From Mesaphorura yosii (Eukaryota > Arthropoda > Collembola > Poduromorpha > Tullbergiidae), in NCBI GenBank assembly GCA_009869945.1, contig WIXG01000318.1, positions 27,060-91,059 of the forward strand: a stretch of 64,000 bases of DNA. The letters run 5' to 3'. A program made the position numbers and the translations under genes. Numbering within the stretch: the first letter of the stretch is position 1; each line of letters opens with the position of its first letter. Of the stretch, positions 49,494 to 61,600 are shown in pieces. Below the pieces are notes generated by a model that saw nothing but the letters and a program-made list of their open reading frames with translations, made no database searches and had not been told where the DNA came from.

Positions 49494-49571
49494 CTACCTT
49501 TCCACGAGAAAGACTAGGACGAGGACTCGGAGCCTTAGCTTATCTAATTCATAAAGCTTGTAGCGAGTCAT
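49494..49571 (-). CDS. Upstream ORF 2 in the E74A leader
   Basis: ATG ACT CGC opens a 25-residue frame rich in Leu, Val and Arg that stops at TAG, about 110 bases before the E74A ATG. A two-codon ORF (Met-Asn-stop, 49552-49544) is nested in another frame. It would act with upstream ORF 1 if the leader is transcribed as predicted. Confidence 0.35.
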   Translation of the reverse strand: MTRYKLYELDKLRLRVLVLVFLVER

Positions 49572-49577
49572 GAACGT

Positions 49578-49622
49578 CTATTTTGACAGGGACGCGAGTG
49601 CCGAGACCGGACCAGTGACCAT
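49578..49622 (-). CDS. Upstream ORF 1 in the E74A leader
   Basis: The first ATG after the predicted leader acceptor opens MVTGPVSALASLSK and stops at TAG. It lies only 6 bases into the exon and does not overlap the E74A start. If the leader is as predicted, ribosomes meet it before the E74A ATG. It is more likely a translation brake than a functional peptide. Confidence 0.4.
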   Translation of the reverse strand: MVTGPVSALASLSK

Positions 49623-49628
49623 GTCAGC

Positions 49629-52600
49629 CTGCAAAGAGAAAAACAAACCAAAAATATTAATTCATGTGCATTCGATGCCATTCAATTAGAAACTGTGAAC
49701 TTGAACAAAGATTCATGTTCTCGAGTTTGGATGGGAACTGCTTTTCAGACAGCCAGCGCCATCGGGCGACTGTCGTGCGACTCAAAATTCGCAAACGTTC
49801 AATTACACACACTACGCTTTGTCTCACTGCAAAGAAGTTTGGAACCCACCGCGAGAGCGCGCGAGTATCACAAAGGAAAATTAGGCAGTTGATCGGATCT
49901 GCAATTGGGTTTCACGTTTCACAATTTTGAATTCGCTGCACGAAGTGCCAATGCGTCTCAAATTCGGCAGGCCGGAAGCCAAGGCCGGATTTCGGACGAC
50001 GGAGTGTGAGGGCATTAATTTAGTACATAAATTTGTAAATTAGTATTCAGTGCCTAATTAATCAAATACAAGTATACAATTACAAGCATGAGTTGAGCAC
50101 ACAAAGAATAATGGAAAAGCAATGACGATCGACGCTGTCGACGCAACGCCTGTCTTGTGTTCTTTACTTTACACGGCCAGCCTTCCATTCAATAATGCAC
50201 TGTTCTTCTGTGCTGTGCAGTATCACATAAAAATAAAAGCATACAGCAGTGCACTTAAATGACATGACAAGAAAGGACAAGATTGCGGAAGTAAAATAAT
50301 GTACGCGTTCTTCTCGCGCCTCGCCATTGACTGACTGCCTTCGCCTTTGCCTTTGCCTTGTCTTGTCTCGTCGTGCTTCCCATTCTATGTATTGTAAATT
50401 TTTACATCAGCCATATTTAAAAAATATGGGACAATGCTAATTTGCTAATTCACATTTCCCCAAAGTCAATAATTTGCTACTTTGATTAAGGGCCCCCAAG
50501 CCTTGCCTTTTGCTGCCACACACAGTCACGATTTTCTATGGTCTTCGACTCACGTTCGGCGAAACCGGTGAACGGATTTTCTCGCAAACTGTCAACTGCA
50601 CTTCCAACTGTCAATTCTTGTGTTTACGTTTGTGTTTGTTGAGTTTACAGTCACTCGTAGGATTGACAAATGACTGCTGCTTGCTTTTTGTCGCTTGCTG
50701 CAGTCAAAAGCCATAAAGTATTTGCATTCCATTGCACCATTGCACGCGATAAAATTCGTGCCGCACAGTTCCAGGAATCGGCAATTTAAATGGGTCAGGC
50801 ACGACTCCGGAAGACGCTCGCAGAAGAAAACGATGCGTTTGAAATGATGCTAACTTTTAATTACATTTAATTTAATTACGAAAAAATAAAGACGGCCAAG
50901 CCGCCCAAAATGCGTCCAAGTAATTTCCAATTTTAAATTTGGGTAATCTCTGGCAGACCGGACGTTTTTGGAATTCTTCGTCGAAAACTGGGGCCAAGTA
51001 CGAAGATTCTTGGAAACGTGAATTGACACTCTTCATTGCTCATGCTCAGTGCTCATTGGAATTTGAAGTCAAGTAGCTGGTCTACGAAAACAATTCCGTG
51101 AATCTTCTCCGCAATTCAGCAATTGCAGTTGGCAGTTGGTAGTTTACAGTTTTGAGAAATTTGAGGGGGTGACCTCATAAAATGTTTGACGGACTGCAAA
51201 TTTGCAAATACTTCTGCAAGTCGCATGACTGCAAGTGAATCCGCCATGATCTTGGCATTACGAGCAGCAATGCAAGTGAGAAATCCACAATGATAATGAT
51301 AATGAATAATGGCAATGGCCAATCAAGCAAAGCAATGCATGTATGGTAATACGAATTTGTGCATTGGGCAGGCCAACTTGCAAGACGCTGTGCAAGTCGT
51401 TTGCGTTTGCAATGGCGTCCTGAAGGCCGCTCGACGCTACAACGCAATGCCTGAATTGAGGCTCATCGTACTTTTTCGCATTTGCGCTCGTGAGAAGAAT
51501 GCAAATCATTCTGAGAGTCGACTCAAGGCTCTTTGAGCACGATACGACCAGCCCACGATAAATTAAGCCAGCAAAAGTAAATTAAAAAGGGCCTTGTAAA
51601 CAATATAAGGTTTTGTGAATTCAATACTCAGGCGGCAGAAAAAACGACAAGTACAATGCCAATGATAATCACAACCAAACGGCTCACAATCGCAATTGCA
51701 ATTGCTATTGTATGCAGAAGCACAAAACCGGAGCTGCTCGCTGCAGTGCAACACGTCGAGTCTGCAATCTCGGCACGAATCTGCACAGTCAGTCAGTCAT
51801 CGGCGTCACCAAACCAATCGCATTCGCAGTGCACACAAATAATAAATAACAAATAACAGTAAATGCAGGCTGAAGGTTAAACACACGGAAATTTTTTCTG
51901 TTTGGAAAAAAATGAGATTAGCTACATTTCATGGAAGCTGCGCCGCAGCGGCGTTTTTGCATGCTTCGACCGGCCATTGATTCCTAATTCGTACGCTGCA
52001 GAATTAAACAACCATATAAATGTGCAAACAGTAATTTGGAAGCGACGAGAGCAAAGTTCAGTAGACGGGTCCATCTAAAGTGTGTTTATGGACGGATTTA
52101 ACCCAAGGCCACCATTTTTACACAATTTTGATACGTTTGAATGGGATTTGCCATGTGAGTGCTTGAATAACTGTTTTCCACGCTGTTTAGCACATGATTC
52201 AGAAAGTTCAGTGGAAATTGCACTCTGCCTGCCTGCAACTTGCTGCTGTCGCTGCTTTAATTCAGTCGGTCAATTTCACAAACAAGCAAAACTTCATCAC
52301 GCACGCAATGCGTGTAGGATTTTTGTATTTACTGAACATCACAACAATGCAGTGTAAAACTCGAATGTCGAGAGATAACGCGGATCATCATTTTCATCGC
52401 GATTCGTTTATGTACGAAATTGGAAATAGAATTCAGCGGCAGCGTGTGGGGTTAACACGAAGCGGAGGCCGTGACACACTAACCCTCACCCACTCAACTC
52501 AGAAGCAAAGTCACATTGAGCCTGGTAAGTTGGCATTGCGTGTCCGTGTCGTCAATTTCTGCCCTGTCATTGAGCACTGCTCGTAGTATTAGCATAGTAG

Positions 52601-55600
52601 CATATTTCGTTACGATTACGACACGGCCAAACGCGAAACTTTTGGAACTTTTGCGGATTTTTAAGCAAGCGCTGCTGATTTTTCAATTTTCTAGTGAGTT
52701 TCGCATTTTTTTTGGAAGGGAAGTCGGCCGCCGGACGGTGCCCCGGACGGACAAGACGAAGGCGAGGAAGAGTTTATTGTTCTAGTTTCGGGAGTCTTTT
52801 ACGCTCTCCTCTTCAGGTTGACTGCATCCGAGCGGAGCCGAGCTCAGTCAATGCTCTTTCAGAATTGAGAAGGATTCCATGTGCTTATGTTGATTAGGTA
52901 ATAAAAATAAAGCAGAGCAGCAGAGCGGCGAAGAGGCTGGTGGGCAAGATTAGCTCAGTTCTCAAGATGAAGACTCGCTTGCTTTTATCAAGACAGACGA
53001 GTTTATTTGCTCGTTTGCTGTTGAGTGACGAGAGAGAGTTACCACATTATTCTCATTCTCCGCATCTTCCTTTTATCGTTTCATCTCCGCAATGAAAATA
53101 AAAGTGGTTTGATGAGTTCTGCGTTGAACGGCGGAGGCATAGAAACGACTGTGGATTAATTTGCAGAGAAGTCGTTCCAGTCGCAAAAGAATTTCAGAAG
53201 AATGGCCGGCCGGTGTATGTGCGAATTATTCGCAACAATGACAGTACGAGCACTGCAATGCTTTGTAGACAAACCCCAGTTTTCACTTTCTTTCAGCCAT
53301 TTCGTGTCGTGCGCGCTCTTATCTCGGTTATGTCAATGTTTTATGCAATTCTATTAAACAATGGACTGCGAATTCGCAGAAGGAAACGCTAAATGCTCGT
53401 GCAGGAACGAGTAAAACGCTACATAATTTTTCTGTAATTTGTGTTTAATTTTATAATCCGTCGTATCTTTTCTTTTCTTTTCTTGTTTCTGTATTTTGCT
53501 CATTTCATTTCATTGATACTCAACAAAAGCCGAGTGCTTTAACAATGAATGGTTTGGCCTCGCGTTCACAGACAACCTCAAATTCGCTCCGACGATGCAT
53601 TGTTGTGTTGTCTTGTTTTATAGCCTCAATTACGAGCCTTTAACTGAGCATGAAATCCATGTCATGCTTTCGTTTCAGGAAATGAACACCAAACGAAAAT
53701 CGGTAAAATCGTAAAATTGAATGTGACCGACTGATGACTATTCAAAGATGAGAATGTCAATGACTAGAAAACAGTCAATTCGCAGAGCAGAGTAAAAATT
53801 AAAAACGACGGTCACAAGTCTAAAAACGCCAAGGAAAGCCCGTACTTTCTTGCTTATCGACTACGACGTATATTTACGACGCAAACTGGGCCGCTCGGTC
53901 GTAAAAATTCGGGCATCGCGTGAGTCAGAAACGGTAATAAAATGTGAGCGTTCAAGGAATCGTCAAGCCAAGAGTAAAGTCATGCATTCTTTTTATGGCC
54001 AAGTGTGGTACGGATACAGCGAAAAGGACGAACGGTTGGGCAGGCAATGAAAGACGGTAACGAAACGAAACGAATGCGAATTCGAAGGAACCGTTAGTCA
54101 GTTAATTTCTCAATGTGCAGTCCATCTTTTCGTCTTTCCTAGTTTCCGGTCTGTCCCACTTTTCTGCCGTAAATCATAAATCCCGAATTAATTACGGGAA
54201 TCTTGATCGCAGTTATCTGCCGTGTTTCATTGCTCCGTCGTCAATTAGCATAGCACCTTCTAAATCTAGACAGGGCTCGCCCGGAAGAGATTTCGCAGCC
54301 GCAGCAGCGTCAGCGTCACTGTCCCACTTTGGAACAGAATTTTGCCTTTTGCCTAATTTCCTAATTTCTAAGAGTCTGCACCCTGCACTGAATTCTTGGT
54401 ATTCTTCTGCCTGCTTATTACTTATTGCGGTCCCTCGTCGTCTTCGCACTTACGTCAAATCAGACCTCAATTCTTAGCATTATTCTTAGAAGTCGGTCAA
54501 CTATTTTATAGCCTTGCAAAAGCACTTAATCGCAGTATGAACATGCGACGGACAGTCAAACATTTACAGACACTCATTAATGGTATTTATAACGAACAAA
54601 TTAGAACGAAACCAAGCAGTTAAATTTGCTGAAGCATGTGTCGGTGGAAAAATTCGATAGATTGATTGCAGTGCAGACTTTTAAAATCTTTAAGCATACG
54701 TACGAAAAATAAAATAACGTGATTCTGGAGAACGCGTATTGCGTATTTATTTAAGCCAAGGTTGCCTGCCACTAAAATCCATTCCTATCTTAAAGATTTA
54801 AAAACATTGCCAATTGCCATTGCTCTGCATTGTCTTTACTGTGCGCGTACTTTAAAAATACGTATTCAATTGCGCGAAGCACAACATTTGATGTTGAGGT
54901 ATTAAGCAAAAGCAAAATGAATATCGAGTTTGTAGAGTCGATGAGGGTTGGAGTCTTTCAGGCAGGCAGGGTAGTTTTTGTAGTCGCGAAGGTTGTTTCG
55001 TGACCTTCCTGTTTCTACGCTAATCACTTTATTATTAAATCTCTGCTCCTGCCATGTCGCTGGTTTGCATACGTACGTAAAAAGCACGTACATATATCCT
55101 CTTTAACTGTACTTGTGTCCTGTGCACGGCGTCTTGTGAATTGTGAATTGAGAATACAACAAAGTACTGAAGAACAAAAAATAAACCATTCGCCCCTTTT
55201 CGTTATTTTCGCAGCACAACAATGCGAATGCAGAATGGACGATAACAATTTCAAGTTCAAAACCTTACCAAATATAGACACGCCACTCTTTTTGAGCGTT
55301 TGCAAATTTGCGAATGCGAAATTCAAATGCTTAAAGTGGTCGTCCTTAAAGCCAGCGACATCGCCTGTTCATTTCAGCGCTTTGCAAATCGTTACAAGAG
55401 CCTTTTTGAATTCATAATTTCAAAATAATGCAGCATGGACCTAATTTATAATTCTCTGTGAGTCCAGAAGAATTCGACTGGTAACAATGAAATCATCGAG
55501 AAGATGCTGCCGTAGTCGTGAGAGGAAGTTTTCTCGAAATTTTTGCATGTGCTCGTATTTATGCGAAATTTTCATTAGCTACAATTATTGGTCAGTGTTG

Positions 55601-58600
55601 CATTGCCATGGCCATTGCCAATATCGTGCCACACCGGCCACAAGTTCACAGCATCGTTGGGAATACTCCATTCGAGTGCAACGCGCGCGCGACCTTCCAC
55701 AGCGCGCGAGCAGCGAATGCAGGAAGCAAGAAACATCAAAGCGCAGCGCATGCACACCGAATGTGAATAACGTCGTCGATTTGGATGCGCATAAGGAAAT
55801 AATTAATCCAATCACAGGGCAGCACAACAGAAGAGAATTGCATCAGCGTCGACTTCATTCATTGCGATATGCTGAGCATCTCTGCTAAGGTTTGTGTGCT
55901 TTGCTTTGCTCAACGCAGAGCACATCACAGCGCAGCATTGAAGGAATGACGTGAGAAAAGAACTTGAACTCTTCATCTTTGCGACTCTGCTTCTGTTTTT
56001 TATTGCATTAGCACACCATAAATAAAATATGATTCATGCGGAAGAAGCAAGTGCCTGGAGACAATTCGCACCTTCGTTGCTGGAATCGGCGATAAATTAG
56101 AAATCAAACCACCGCGCCTTCTCACTCGCATTCGCATGCGAATTTGCAATCGTCTGCGAATTTTCATTTTCTTTATATAGAACGGTGCCGTTCGCATGTG
56201 TAGACTTTCTATTTCTTAATCTCTTCTCCTAATCAGTCGCATTGTTCGCGGCTGTACAAATTACGTGTAATTATGCATTTGTATTTGTGAGGAGCAGTCA
56301 TGTCTTCGCTTGTTTTTGTTTTGTGCAGGCCGTGTGTGTGATTATTTCTATCTTTGCTGTCGATACCGTCGCGTCGATGGTCGATGCAGTAGAAATCAAG
56401 TGAAATTCGATGAACCGACCAACCGACCGAGCGCGAAATCTCACGAGAACATAAATTATTGATGGCAAATTTAATATTTAATCTCGTTTCGGACAAGTGC
56501 AATAAATCACGGCCGCTTGCCGCTGCTGCTGCTGTTTGTAATTTTAAAGATTTGAGTTTCTTTGTTTTTGTGACTGCTTCTGCGACTGCGACTCGGCTGG
56601 CTAAGTAAAAACGTAAAAAGCAGTGCATAGCAGAGTGCATTGTCTTCATAATTAACAACGAAGCCAAGCCAAGCCAATCAATTAGAGCCTATGCAATGCA
56701 TTGCAGAGTTGGTCGTATTTATTCTGGCGTAGGTCGCAGTCGCAATCATGATCGTTCGAGTTGGCGACCCTGAGCAAAGAGCAGCAGCAGCGAGAGAATA
56801 AAAATGCCATACGCGAGGCACGGCGGCCTTCAGCCGACTGAATGACCTTAGACACAGGCAAGGAAAATATCAGCGACTCGCAATTCGCAACTTGCATTGC
56901 TTACAGCATTTAAATCAGCTCACTTCTGTCTATTAATTTCAAGTGCAAATATTCCATTCCCCTCGTTTTGTACGATAGCTGCCGCTACTCGCTTAAGGCC
57001 TAATCTAGAGAGAGATTACTCCTATTAGAAAGTGAACTTGATATTTTCAATCCGGCCGTCGCTTCTCCAGAAGCGGTGCAATTCGCAATCCGCAATCTCG
57101 CTGCCAACGACAGACGTTTGGCCACAGCCGGCCTGATTTCGGGCACGCGGCGCTTTGACGGCACGCGCCAGGTCGCATCCCACCCACTTTTCGATTAATT
57201 TCGTCTTTTGTGCCCGCGCCGTGCGCAATTTAATTAGTCTGAAGCTTGTAGCTTGCAGTTTGCGCTTTCCTTTGTTCCTCAAATAAATTTCGAATTCTGC
57301 ATCTGAATTTTGGGTATCCACTTTAAGAAGGAGCCGCTTGGAGGCCCGCTGCAGGCTGGAGTCTCCACAACAGAGAAAAACCCTTCTAAATCTGAGGAAA
57401 TTGGGGCTTTGAACCATTTCGCTTTAATTCTTGACGTCGTCCCACCTTGCGTATTGACACTCAGCCATGAGCCTCAACTTGGCCTGACGTGGCATGGCGT
57501 GGCGTTGGCGAAACGCACTCACAATGTAAATGAGTCATGACGTCTACCTCACCGCGTCGCCTTGGATTTTTTCATTGTTATACTCATTCACCTTGTGCAC
57601 GTATTACTCGTACTATTTTGAGAAATACCTGCTCTGACTGCTCTCGTACGTACGCGTACGGCGTGGTGTTAATTGAATTTCTCAGCGCAGTGCACTGCAG
57701 GCGCACGCAAAACGGCGACGGTGTGGCAATCAACTGCGATGTAGCGTGGCCTTAACATTTACTCTCGAGTAATGTTAAATTTGCAAATAAAATTGCCAAC
57801 AATGGCCGCAATTTACGGCACTGCCGAAAATCGCATCTTGTCAACGTTTTACTTCGTTTGACTTTCGGTCGGTGGTGTCGGTCGCTGCACATTCAGTTCA
57901 TCCATTCACGAGAGAATGCACAGGTTATAATTAGCAGTTGTAAAAAGAGAAGACATGAACGACGTAATTGACCTTCCTTTCTGCTGCTGTCCTACTGCAT
58001 TGAAAAGTTGCAAATAATTATAGCTCTCGCTCGAGAAATGCAAGTCGACGCGAACTGACAACTGTTAATCGCAGCCTACGTGCCGCTGGCCCCTGCGTTT
58101 TCATGCGTGGGTTTTTAAATTTTTAATAGATCGCTTTCTATGCTCCCAGTCAGAAATGCCTGCACCAGCATCAACACGGCAGAAAAAGATGGCATTATCC
58201 AGCTGCTTTTTGCAAGGTATTTCGAGCTACGGCAATGCTGGGTCATCGACAAGCGCAAAACGTGCAAAAACGTCAATACTCAACACCCATCCTGAAAAAA
58301 GCACCGTTGTCGAGCTGCACTTGACAACCGTCTTTTCTTGGTTCTTTTCCCGGGATACATTGAGACGTTAACATTTCCTCAGTCAGTCTTTGAAGTTTGA
58401 TTTGATGACGAGCTTTTAATAACCTCTCCGAGACGCGGTTCCGGAGTCATCGAGCGAGCGTTCGCGAACAACGAATGTCCTTTGCCTCCGCCTCCGCATG
58501 GAGCAATTTCGAAAAATCGTTCCCTGCCTGGAAGGAATGACCTGCTTACCTCGTGGGCGGCGGCGGCAGGGCAGATGCGTCCGATGAAATTACTTTGTCC

Positions 58601-61600
58601 GTTGTCAGTTGTCTCCGGTGACACGAGGAGCGATACAGATTCTAATCCATGCCAGTCAGAGGCCTTTGCCTTCCACAGGGGTTCTCAGGACAGGTTGACA
58701 GTTCAGCGGGTGGGTGGATCGCAGAAAGCAGAAATCTGCAAGTAGTAGAAGAAAGTTTTCGGTTAATTCACTCGCGCCAGAGGTAATTAGACTTTTTACG
58801 CCCAAGATTTTGTCATCAACCTGCCTGCGCTTTCTTTCTTACGCATTCTCAACTTTTACAATACTCGACTCTTTCATTAAAAATTTCCGATGGCTTCGAC
58901 CTGTCCGTGGCCGGCCGGCGAGAATTCAGAGTTCGAATGTCATCGACTCCCGAAATTAAAAAAATTTTGCACCTTCCCTTTTTCGCGATCTAAAAATTTA
59001 TCTTTCGCCTTCCCTTCCAGCGAACACGAAACGATGGACAAATAATCGGATTATTGAAATGAAGCTTAAAGGAATTTGCACGGTCAAACAGAGCTTGCTG
59101 CAATGCAGCGCACAAAGATGAGTACTTATTTTAAGTTGTTGCCTTGAAAATTTGAATATCAGCACGCGAAAGGTCATCGTCAATAGCCACCAGTGTTTGT
59201 TGGCCTGCCTGCGAGTCATGCTCGCGAGCTCAGATTAGCGGCTTCCCAGCACTGCGAATCGCTTGCATTGTACTATTTTGAAAATTGAAATTGGTTTTGT
59301 AGTGTCCACTCCAGGAAATGTCTGAGCGACTGGGAATATTGTGCTGTTCCAATGTGCAAGGACGCCGATTTGCGATTTACAGTCTGGCCATTCACTCAAG
59401 GTCCGAAAGATAACATTCTTCTGATTCTTCATCACAGCCGGTGCACAAAGAACGCTTTCAAACTTTGTTCGAGATTGATTTTTTAGGAAAGTTAAATTTC
59501 CAAGGCCTGTGTTTACGTTTGCGTTATCGAGTCAAGCTGGACGTCGAGTCCAGCGCGGAATGCGACAAAAGTCTGTCGCGAAAGTAAAACATTGAGACTC
59601 ATTGTCTGACCCATTTCGATAAAGATAACAAATTCATCTCGAGCATACGTCGCACAGTTTCTCAATGAACTCTGCCTTCGCTCAAAGCTTCTGACCCGCA
59701 GTCTTGCAAATAAATTAAGAATCGTAATTTGCAAATCATCGTGAAGTGAAGACGCGTGCAGAAACAAAAACAAAGGAAAGTCCAAATGACCATTGTTTCG
59801 TTGTTCGCATTCGTCCAATTTTGCGTACGGAGGAGAAAGTAGTCTTATAAACTAAGTTCTAAACTACAAAATTACAGACGAAGACGAAGGTTATTAATTG
59901 ACTAATCATGATTTACGTCTAGCAGTTGCCTGATTACTTAATTAATAATGAATAAAGCAATTGAGCAATAATTGTTTGCTGACAAATACGCAAATGGAAA
60001 ATGGTAAATGCGCAAATGTAAATGTGAAGTTTAAGATTTCAAGGCCCCGCGAAGCGGAGCAGGCTGCAGATTAACCTGAAACACGGACTTTTAATATTTG
60101 TATAATATTTTAATATTATGTATCAATCTGTAATTCGAAAACATGGACCGATTGTGGCCGTGATACACAAGAGCAATCCTTCAACATGTATTTCATGTGT
60201 TATGGACGATGAGCGTTGTAAAATAAATTCAACATTGAAAATTCCGCGCCGCGCCACACATGTGCTCTCGATAAGAGCTTTCATACTTTTCCATGTGCTC
60301 GACTTTAGCCTTCAGCCTTGTAAAGTATTCTAATCTCTGTACAAGTTGATACACTTTTTTTTTCGCTGAATCGATACAGAAAAAGAATGTGGCGTAAGTA
60401 TTTCATATTTCACTCAAAGCACAGCACGGCACAGTTTATTAATTGAGTCACTCAAGACACTAACCGTCTTCATGCTGGACAAATTGAGACACGAGTACAT
60501 AAAAGGTTGGACATTCGCTTAGCTGCGAGCGAGCCGATTCAGCGGCCTTCAGCATCAAAAGTAATAAATCCATGGCCCATGGTGGGATACTGAATTTGAC
60601 ATTGAAGACGGGTTTTCAGTTTTTATTTCGTGGAGTTGGAATTAAAAAGTTGACCACTTCGCCGCGTGCGTTTGTATGTGTGTCAATGACAGATGCCTGT
60701 CAGGATCCCGGTCAGTTTTTGTATGTACACAAAAACAAAGCTGGACCGGTTACGTAATGGCAACAAGCGATTAGGCACAATCCGCGATTCGGCGGGCCTT
60801 CCTCGTCCGTCCAACCGCAACTGTCGGTCGCCATCGCCATGAGATATGAACAATGAAAAGCCGCCGAGGGAATGTCAAGATCGCTTAGGCTCAGAAATCT
60901 GTCACAATGTCCTCGTAACCCCGCAGCAGCCCACCGGCTCGGGTCTGCAGCATAAATAAAAAACCACAGGCCTGAATTTCAAACCTGAACCGCCACCGGC
61001 AGACCTTGGCAGCTGACATTTCATTCATGGCATGAAATTTCCAGCGCATGTGGGCAGTGCTCACGCTCACTTTGTGCTTTGTGCTGCACTTCTCACCTTC
61101 TTACGGGGAAAATCCACGCACACCACGTTGCTTTTTCCAGGCGAGCAAGACGCTCGACGCTCACTAAATTTAATGAATGACGTGACGTGATTGCGATCGC
61201 GATTCTAGTTCGGTCTCATTCATCCCTTCGTTTTTCACTACTGGCCACTTGCACTCTAAACAGCAGATCGCTCACATTCAGTCACAGTCTCACTGCCGGC
61301 ATTGCATGGCACCTGTTAATGGGCATTAGCTAATTAATCTCAACAGAAGTACCACGGCGCGACACGGAGGCGCTTCCTTTTCTTTTTGGTTTCACGGATT
61401 CTTTCACTGTCGCGTTTACGCGCCGCACGGTGAAAATGAAACTGGAGAAGATGCGAAACCGAAAGTGGAGTGTTTTAAAGGTCAACGTGCTAAAATAAGT
61501 CGATCCAGAACAGTGCAGTGCCGGCAGTGCGGTGATTTTTCCTCCGCTCGAATGCGGATTACGTAACGTCAGTCGCTCCTGCTCCTGCGCTCGTGGCTGG

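Larger units (their letters stand above)
2466..49628 (-). other. Eip74EF: E74 (Eip74EF) transcription unit, isoforms A and B, partial at the 3' side
   Basis: Seen: minus-strand exons with GT-AG borders whose reading frames join without breaks: A1 (phase 0) A2 (phase 1) A3 (phase 1) C1 (phase 1) C2, and alternatively B (phase 1) C1. Family knowledge: in Drosophila, E74 encodes two ecdysone-induced ETS factors, E74A from a distal promoter and E74B from a proximal one, sharing a C-terminal ETS domain; they act in the nucleus in the early ecdysone response and respond to different hormone levels. The order here (A exons upstream, B first exon inside the A intron, common exons last) is the same. 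Known length to the window edge is 649 residues for A and 281 for B. The ETS exon is not in the window. Identification rests on recalled E74A N-terminal and common-region signatures plus architecture, not on a search. Confidence 0.9.
49385..49628 (-). promoter_or_regulatory. Eip74EF: E74A 5' leader segment with upstream ORFs
   Basis: A pyrimidine-rich acceptor (TTTTTCTCTTTGCAG|GCTGAC) puts the start of this leader exon at 49628, continuous with the A1 coding exon. Three upstream ORFs lie in it: 49622-49578 (14 residues), 49571-49494 (25 residues) and a minimal ATG-AAT-TAG at 49552-49544. A 7-bp inverted repeat (CTTTGAC/GTCAAAG, 49405-49411 and 49420-49426) sits just upstream of the first coding ATG. 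The Drosophila E74A mRNA is known for a long leader with many short ORFs, so this agrees. A GT in GGAAAG|GTAGAC (near 49497) could act as an alternative donor. Earlier leader exons must lie to the right. Confidence 0.6.

Noticed and set aside
57025-57417. Minus-strand open frame of 130 codons upstream of E74A
   Set aside because: No recognisable motif, no good splice borders, and basic low-complexity translation.
58379-58745. Overlapping open frames on both strands in a GC-rich patch
   Set aside because: Frames are short and without domains. The patch is better explained as a possible non-coding leader exon or promoter zone.
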